In this document: piece by piece, positions 59,093 through 64,000 of the stretch
Layout: each line of letters starts with the position of its first letter
How positions within the stretch are numbered: the first letter of the stretch is position 1
DNA from: Zwartia hollandica
Lineage (GTDB): Bacteria; Pseudomonadota; Gammaproteobacteria; Burkholderiales; Burkholderiaceae_B
NCBI RefSeq assembly: GCF_019923725.1
Contig: NZ_JAHXRI010000007.1
Location: 1 to 64,000 of the forward strand
Direction: 5' to 3'
DNA: 64,000 bases
Made by a program: the position numbers and the translations under genes
The notes under the pieces: model-generated
Databases searched by the model: none
What the model was told of the DNA's origin: nothing
The model's input: only the letters and a program-made list of their open reading frames with translations

Positions 59093-61579
59093 TTATTGAT
59101 GCCGCAAGATCGTAAGCGGAGGAGTCTTCAAGACGCCTCGCAGGACAATGGCCCCCGCCAACCATGCGCCCAACATACAGACCGTCACCCCGACAAGCCA
59201 AGGCCACAAGGAAAACCGCATATCAAACTCAAAGACCCAGTGGGACAGTGCCCAGGCCGCCAGATTCGCGCCCAAAGACGCCAAAATCCCCGCCAAGGCA
59301 CCCACGGCCAAGAGCTCAGACCGCATCGCACCAGCAAGCTGTCGACGCGAGGCGCCAAAGGCCCGCAGGAGCGCCGCCTCACGAACGCGCTCATCACGTG
59401 TTGCCGTCAAAGCCGCCGCCAGGACCACGGCTCCAGCGAGTAACGAAAAAACGAATAATCCCTGCACGGCTACTGCCACTTTATCCAAAATACTTTGCAA
59501 CTGGCTGAGAATCGCACCCACGTCAAACACGGTCAGATTAGGAAAACGTTCTAGTAGTTCCTGTGTTGTACGGGTGCCTCCTGGCGGTAAATGGAAGGCG
59601 GTCATCCAGGTCTGAGGTGCATCAGCTAGCGCTGCAGGAGTCAAAATCGCAAAGAAGTTTGCACGCATCGAGTCCCAGTCGACTCTGCGCAGACTGGTCA
59701 CTAAGACCTTAACCGACTCACCCGCCACATCAAATTCAAGCGTATCACCAAGCTCCAGACGTAGAGATTTTGCAAGCCCTGTTTCCAGCGAAACTTCGTA
59801 CGCTTTCGGATCAAGATCGCGCCCCGCCACGATCTGTCTAGGTTCTGGCACATTGCTTGCATACGATAAGTTGAACTCGCGTTCAACTAACCGCTGTGCG
59901 CGTGCGTCGGTATAGTCGGCGGAACTGACAGTCGCGCCGTTACGGGCAATCAATCGACCACGAATCATGGGCGACAGACGCACCGTATCGAGCCCTGCCT
60001 TGGACAAGGTCCGTTGTACTTCGTCTACCTGGTCCGTCTGAACATTAATCAAAAACCGATTGGGCGCATCAGCAGGAAGCGTCCGCTGCCATCCGGCGAG
60101 CAGATCCGTACGAACGATCGCGAGCAAGAGAATGGCCATCATGCCGATTGCCAACGCGCTAGTTTGCGCCACGGTCGCCCCGCGACGCCTGATGACGCCT
60201 GCCAGCGCAAAGCGCAGCACGGGGAAGCCATCGAGATGCACGCGCAGCTTAGCCAAGAACCAAAGACATGTCAGGCTGACTAGAGCAAAGACTCCGGCAG
60301 CTGCTACAAAGCCAGCAGCCAGACCGGCGCCCAGCTTGAGGTCTTGCGCAACCCACCACATCAGCACCAAAAAACCACCGAGACCGAGCGCATAGCCCAG
60401 CCAGCTTTGTAAGGGAATCGGCTGGGCTTGCGCACGCAGAATTTGTGAGGGCGGAATATGACGCAAGGCCTGCAGTGGTGGCCAAGCAAAAGCCAATAAC
60501 AACCAAAGGCCAGCAAAAAGCCCCTGTGCCGCCGGGGTCCAACCTGCGCCGGGGAGTTCTGCACCCACCAAACCCGCCAGCATTCCGACACCTGCCATTT
60601 GTACGAACCAACCAATCAAGCCACCGACGATTGAGGCGAGCACCCCAACCGCGACAAACTCACCAATCAAAATCGTCGACACTTGTCGCTGTGTCGCACC
60701 CAGGCAGCGCATCATCGCCACGCTGTTGCGATGCCGCTGGCCGAAGCGTCGCGCGCCCAGCGCAACAGCCACCGCCGCAATCAACACGGCCAGCATCGCC
60801 ACTAAGGCAAGGAACTGTTGTGCACGATCAAGCGAGCGCCGGATTTCAGGCCGACCGGATTCGACAGTGAGAATTTTTTGTCCAGAGCGCATGACCGTAT
60901 CGAGCCAGGCCCGATAACGCTCGACCTCAGAACCATTCCCCGCGATGAGTAAGGCATAGTTAATGCGACTGCCCGTTGTAATCAGACCAGAGCGCGCTAA
61001 GTCCTCTGCACGCAGCATCACGCGTGGCGCAAGATTGACAAACTGGGGTCCACGATCGGGCTCGTAAGCAATAGCACGCGCAATGGTCAGTTTGAGGTCC
61101 CCGACTTTCAGCATCTGACCAATTTTTAAACCAGTCTGTGCCAAAATTTGCGGATCAACCCACACTTCCCCGATGTCGGGCGCCGAAGTCGTTGTGACCT
61201 CAGGGCCACCGAGCACGGTGACCGTACGCAAGGCACCTCGCAAAGGGTATGCGGACTCAACTCCTTTTAAAGATGCGAGCATCAGTCCTGCATCCCCCCC
61301 AACCATTGAAGGAAACTGCCAACTGCGTACCGTGCGCAAACCATTGTCTTGTGCCCGTAATAACCAATTCTCCGGTATCGCACTAGGCGACTCGACGACG
61401 AGATCGGCACCAAGCATTTGTGCCGCATCCCGCTCGAGCGCACGACCAACCCGATCTGCCAAAAAACCAACGCTGGTCACTGCCGCCACAGCGATCAACA
61501 CCGCCAGTGCAAGCAACCGAAGATCACCCGCGCGTGCATCGCGCCAGCACTGCTTCAGAATGAGTGGCAAGAGTTTCAT
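59093..61579 (-). CDS. FtsX/YbbP-type ABC transporter permease
   Basis: 828-aa membrane protein with two FtsX-like modules. An N-terminal helix (about residues 20-40) precedes a large periplasmic region; helices cluster at about 245-430, and after a second periplasmic region three to four helices close the protein (about 700-815). ALLRAFGASRRQLAGAMRSE and VAMMRCLGATQRQVSTILIG are the paired coupling-type segments. The family (YbbP of E. coli) normally works with an ATPase (YbbA) encoded next door; none is here. Its ATG overlaps the radA stop by 4 nt. Confidence 0.88.
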   Translation of the reverse strand: MKLLPLILKQCWRDARAGDLRLLALAVLIAVAAVTSVGFLADRVGRALERDAAQMLGADLVVESPSAIPENWLLRAQDNGLRTVRSWQFPSMVGGDAGLMLASLKGVESAYPLRGALRTVTVLGGPEVTTTSAPDIGEVWVDPQILAQTGLKIGQMLKVGDLKLTIARAIAYEPDRGPQFVNLAPRVMLRAEDLARSGLITTGSRINYALLIAGNGSEVERYRAWLDTVMRSGQKILTVESGRPEIRRSLDRAQQFLALVAMLAVLIAAVAVALGARRFGQRHRNSVAMMRCLGATQRQVSTILIGEFVAVGVLASIVGGLIGWFVQMAGVGMLAGLVGAELPGAGWTPAAQGLFAGLWLLLAFAWPPLQALRHIPPSQILRAQAQPIPLQSWLGYALGLGGFLVLMWWVAQDLKLGAGLAAGFVAAAGVFALVSLTCLWFLAKLRVHLDGFPVLRFALAGVIRRRGATVAQTSALAIGMMAILLLAIVRTDLLAGWQRTLPADAPNRFLINVQTDQVDEVQRTLSKAGLDTVRLSPMIRGRLIARNGATVSSADYTDARAQRLVEREFNLSYASNVPEPRQIVAGRDLDPKAYEVSLETGLAKSLRLELGDTLEFDVAGESVKVLVTSLRRVDWDSMRANFFAILTPAALADAPQTWMTAFHLPPGGTRTTQELLERFPNLTVFDVGAILSQLQSILDKVAVAVQGLFVFSLLAGAVVLAAALTATRDERVREAALLRAFGASRRQLAGAMRSELLAVGALAGILASLGANLAAWALSHWVFEFDMRFSLWPWLVGVTVCMLGAWLAGAIVLRGVLKTPPLTILRHQ

Positions 61580-62943
61580 GCGCGCAACCGATCCAAAGCG
61601 TCCTGAAGTCTGTCAACGGCCCAAACCTCTAGACCTTCAATCGCCTGGCGCGGCGCATTCGCTTTTGGAATAATCGCGACAGAAAATCCCAGCTTGGCCG
61701 CCTCACGCAAGCGCTCTTGACCGCGTGGCGCAGGTCGAACCTCTCCGGCAAGACCAACTTCACCAAACGCGAACAGCCCTTTAGGTAAAGGGCGATCCCG
61801 CAACGACGAAATAATGGCGAGCAATACGGCCAGATCTGCGGCAGGCTCAGTAATGCGCACGCCACCGACTGCGTTTACAAAAACATCTTGATCGGAAGTC
61901 GACACCCCCGCATGGCGGTTCAAGACAGCCAGTAACATTGCCAGGCGGTTTCCCTCCAAGCCGACAGACAAGCGGCGGGGGTTCGGGACATGGGCGGTGT
62001 CCACCAATGCTTGTATCTCGACAAGCAAGGGTCTCGTCCCCTCTTGCGTTGCCATCACGCAAGAGCCGGATACCTGCGCAGAGTGCTGAGACAAAAATAG
62101 AGCGGAAGGATTCGAGACGCCGCGCAACCCGCGATCGGTCATGGCAAACACACCCAGCTCGTTGACTGCACCAAATCGGTTTTTAAAGGCGCGAACCAAA
62201 CGAAAAGATGAGTGCGTGTCGCCTTCAAAGTAGAGAACGGTATCAACGATATGCTCAAGCACACGCGGCCCGGCCAACGTGCCATCTTTGGTGACATGGC
62301 CGATCATCACGATGGGGATACCTGCCTGTTTCGCCAAACGCGTCAACTGTGCGGCGCACTCCTTGACCTGCGACACCGATCCCGGTGCGGCAGTTAACTC
62401 GCTGGAGTAAATCGTTTGAATAGAGTCGATCACGGCAACTGCAGGCCGTTGCTCTAAAAGAGCGGCCTGAATGGCCTCCAGACGAATTTCAGCAAAGAGA
62501 TCAACCGAGCCACCAGACAGACCCAGCCGACGCGCACGCAAGGCCACTTGCTCGGCAGACTCCTCACCAGTGACATACAGCACCCTAGAGGCGCCCGACA
62601 TGGCAACCAAGGCCTGCAGCAAGAGCGTCGATTTACCGATCCCTGGGTCACCACCGATCAACACCACAGCGCCTGCGACTAAACCGCCGCCCAGCACACG
62701 ATCAAACTCCGCGATACCTGTGGACATGCGGGGTAACTCGAGCGCCTCGACGTCCGATAAACTTCGCAGAGGGCTGGCGGTCGCAAGAGGTGCATAGCGA
62801 TGCTGCTCGGCTTGGGCCGAAACACCCGTGTCACGGGACTCTTCGAGCGTGTTCCAAGCATGACAATGCGGACACTGGCCCAGCCATTTTGGACTGATAC
62901 CACCACATTCGGAACATGCAAAGATTGTTTTAATTTTGGCCAT
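61576..62943 (-). CDS. radA: DNA repair protein RadA (Sms)
   Basis: RecA-like ATPase that processes recombination intermediates. Zinc finger C10-x2-C13-x10-C24-x2-C27 (CSECGGISPKWLGQCPHC). Walker A is GGDPGIGKSTL (about residue 97). The RadA-specific KNRFG motif is in RAFKNRFGAVNELGVF. A C-terminal Lon-like domain follows (DVFVNAVGGVRITEPAADLA). Length is 455 aa. It heads the minus-strand run and is divergent from hpnC. Confidence 0.96.
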   Translation of the reverse strand: MAKIKTIFACSECGGISPKWLGQCPHCHAWNTLEESRDTGVSAQAEQHRYAPLATASPLRSLSDVEALELPRMSTGIAEFDRVLGGGLVAGAVVLIGGDPGIGKSTLLLQALVAMSGASRVLYVTGEESAEQVALRARRLGLSGGSVDLFAEIRLEAIQAALLEQRPAVAVIDSIQTIYSSELTAAPGSVSQVKECAAQLTRLAKQAGIPIVMIGHVTKDGTLAGPRVLEHIVDTVLYFEGDTHSSFRLVRAFKNRFGAVNELGVFAMTDRGLRGVSNPSALFLSQHSAQVSGSCVMATQEGTRPLLVEIQALVDTAHVPNPRRLSVGLEGNRLAMLLAVLNRHAGVSTSDQDVFVNAVGGVRITEPAADLAVLLAIISSLRDRPLPKGLFAFGEVGLAGEVRPAPRGQERLREAAKLGFSVAIIPKANAPRQAIEGLEVWAVDRLQDALDRLRA

Positions 62944-63021
62944 GAAACACTCTGGCGCGCTATGCGCCTAAGACTGGTAGTCTAACGCAGGGGGGCTTGC
63001 AAACGTGCCCTACACTGCGAC

Positions 63022-63051
63022 TTGCATGTCCGGATAGAGATTAAGCATAAT
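63022..63051 (+). promoter_or_regulatory. Candidate promoter giving a leaderless hpnC transcript
   Basis: TTGCAT (63022-63027) and CATAAT (63046-63051) are 18 bp apart. The -10 ends 6 nt before the ATG at 63058, so transcription would start at or next to the A of the start codon. No SD is present. Confidence 0.5.
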
Positions 63052-63057
63052 TTACCT

Positions 63058-63888
63058 ATGGCTGTCGATCATTACGAGAATTTCCCCGTTGCGTCTCGGT
63101 TGTTGCCGGCGCCTTTGCGTCCCGCGGTGGTGGCCATCTATCGCTTCGCCCGCAGCGCAGACGACATCGCCGACGAGGGAGATGCCTCCACCGCGCAACG
63201 CCTGGCGCAACTCGTGCAGTATCGCGCTGCCCTAGAGGCGCTCGCAGCAAACAGTCCAAACGCTGCCTCATCGCAGAACTCGCTCAGCCAGATTTTCGTG
63301 CCACTGGACCAGGCCATCAAGCGACATAACCTGCCCTTTAAGCCTTTTCTGGACTTGTTGGCAGCCTTCGAGCAAGACCTCACACAAACGCGTTACCCCA
63401 ATGACGAATCGGTCCTCGCGTATTGCCGACTTTCGGCAAACCCGGTGGGGCTCCTCATGCTGCACCTCTACAACACCACAGATGCCCTATCCATCGAACA
63501 GTCAGACGCTATTTGTAGCGCCTTACAGCGTGTCAATTTCCTACAGGATGTCGCACTAGACTGGAAAAAGAATCGAATCTACCTGCCCACCGATGCTTTA
63601 GCGCATTTTGGCGTTTCAGAAGAACTGATCGCGAGTGGGGCATGCACACCTGCTTGGGGCGCGTTAATGGCTGAGCAGATCAAACAATGCCGTACATTGT
63701 TACACTTTGGCTACCCACTGGGCCGTCGTTTGCCTGGCCGGATTGGGCTCGAGCTTCGACTGATCGTGCACGGCGGTTTAAGAATTCTTGAAAAAATTGA
63801 GCAAGTGAAATTTGATGTCTTCACTAAGCGGCCGATCTTGCGGCCAACGGACTGGATAATCATGCTTTGGCGAGCACTTTGGCGATAA
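63058..63888 (+). CDS. hpnC: Squalene/hydroxysqualene synthase HpnC
   Basis: Hopanoid pathway enzyme converting presqualene diphosphate to hydroxysqualene. First Asp-rich motif is SADDIADEGD (residues 33-42); the second is NFLQDVALDWKKNRIYLP (from about 160). Length is 276 aa. I start at ATG 63058 because MAVDHYENFPVASRLLPAPL is the conserved HpnC N-terminus; TTG 63022 would add 12 residues. hpnD follows after 4 nt, as expected for a hopanoid operon. Confidence 0.94.
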   Translation: MAVDHYENFPVASRLLPAPLRPAVVAIYRFARSADDIADEGDASTAQRLAQLVQYRAALEALAANSPNAASSQNSLSQIFVPLDQAIKRHNLPFKPFLDLLAAFEQDLTQTRYPNDESVLAYCRLSANPVGLLMLHLYNTTDALSIEQSDAICSALQRVNFLQDVALDWKKNRIYLPTDALAHFGVSEELIASGACTPAWGALMAEQIKQCRTLLHFGYPLGRRLPGRIGLELRLIVHGGLRILEKIEQVKFDVFTKRPILRPTDWIIMLWRALWR

Positions 63889-63892
63889 CCCC

Positions 63893-64000
63893 ATGACCCC
63901 AAGCGAATACTGCCAAGAGAAAGCAGCCAAAAGCGGTTCGAGCTTTTATTACGCTTTTCTTTTTCTTCCTCCTGAGCGTCGCCTGGCAATTACGGCGCTT
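63893..64000 (+). CDS. hpnD: Presqualene diphosphate synthase HpnD, 5' part (cut by window end)
   Basis: First 36 codons of a gene that runs out of the window. The translation MTPSEYCQEKAAKSGSSFYY then AFLFLPPERRLAITAL is the conserved HpnD start. Condenses two farnesyl diphosphates to presqualene diphosphate, supplying HpnC. It starts 4 nt after the hpnC stop. Confidence 0.93.
   Translation, partial: MTPSEYCQEKAAKSGSSFYYAFLFLPPERRLAITAL

Noticed and set aside
58671-59207. 178-residue globin starting inside the permease gene
   Set aside because: The first 45 residues are antisense-like low-complexity sequence overlapping the permease 3' end; the globin fold starts after ATG 59072.

Overview
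The window looks like chromosomal DNA of a betaproteobacterium in the Burkholderiales, most likely Alcaligenaceae or a close relative. This rests on two Bug/TctC-type periplasmic receptors, hopanoid genes (hpnC, hpnD), a Burkholderiales-type 16S gene, an H-NS protein with the YRxPxSGxTWTGRG signature, and a lipopolysaccharide (LPS) gene block beside dnaE that resembles Bordetella. Nearly all genes are housekeeping. I see no phage, insertion sequence, CRISPR array or plasmid gene.

Layout. 0-3.2 kb: a large classical autotransporter on the minus strand. 3.2-11.9 kb: a minus-strand series holding glycolate oxidase glcDEF with an extra D-lactate dehydrogenase-type flavoprotein, aroG (DAHP synthase), tldD and a nitrilase-family amidase. 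12.0-13.6 kb: an H-NS gene in an AT-rich island and a Bug receptor. 13.7-17.4 kb: pepN and fbp. 17.5-18.5 kb: a quinone oxidoreductase. 18.6-23.8 kb: a tightly packed plus-strand operon yebC-purD-hemF-nadD-rsfS-rlmH-maf. 23.8-29.8 kb: a complete rRNA operon on the minus strand (16S, tRNA-Ile, tRNA-Ala, 23S, 5S) with a visible promoter, boxA sites and processing stems. It separates maf from rng, genes that are neighbours in many proteobacteria.

29.8-33.5 kb: rng (RNase G), a second Bug receptor and a short MetE-like zinc methyltransferase-family protein. 33.5-37.7 kb (minus): msbA followed closely by a nitroreductase, an AtzG-like small protein and an AtzE-type amidase. 37.8-39.6 kb: a GT9 heptosyltransferase and an ElyC/YdcF-like protein. 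39.6-48.8 kb (minus): dnaE followed by four glycosyltransferases and two polysaccharide deacetylases, coupled by overlaps or very short gaps; probably LPS core or surface glycan synthesis. 48.9-55.4 kb: lpxO, hrpA, argA, yggX. 55.5-62.9 kb (minus): an operon-like run radA, FtsX/YbbP-type permease, truncated hemoglobin, kdkA, ArsC/Spx-like protein, rmuC, rpiA. 63.0-64.0 kb: hpnC and the first 36 codons of hpnD.

The recurring theme is the cell envelope: autotransporter, MsbA, heptosyltransferase, core glycosyltransferases and deacetylases, LpxO, Kdo kinase, ElyC-like protein and hopanoid synthesis. The second theme is translation and ribosome biology: rrn, RNase G, RsfS, RlmH. Several start codons were chosen from Shine-Dalgarno (SD) spacing or family alignment and are shorter than the longest possible reading frame. 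I found no clear wholly new system. The most interesting points are the rrn/rng arrangement, two possible leaderless genes, the MetE-like/Bug and AtzE/AtzG neighbourhoods, and the dnaE-coupled glycan cluster.
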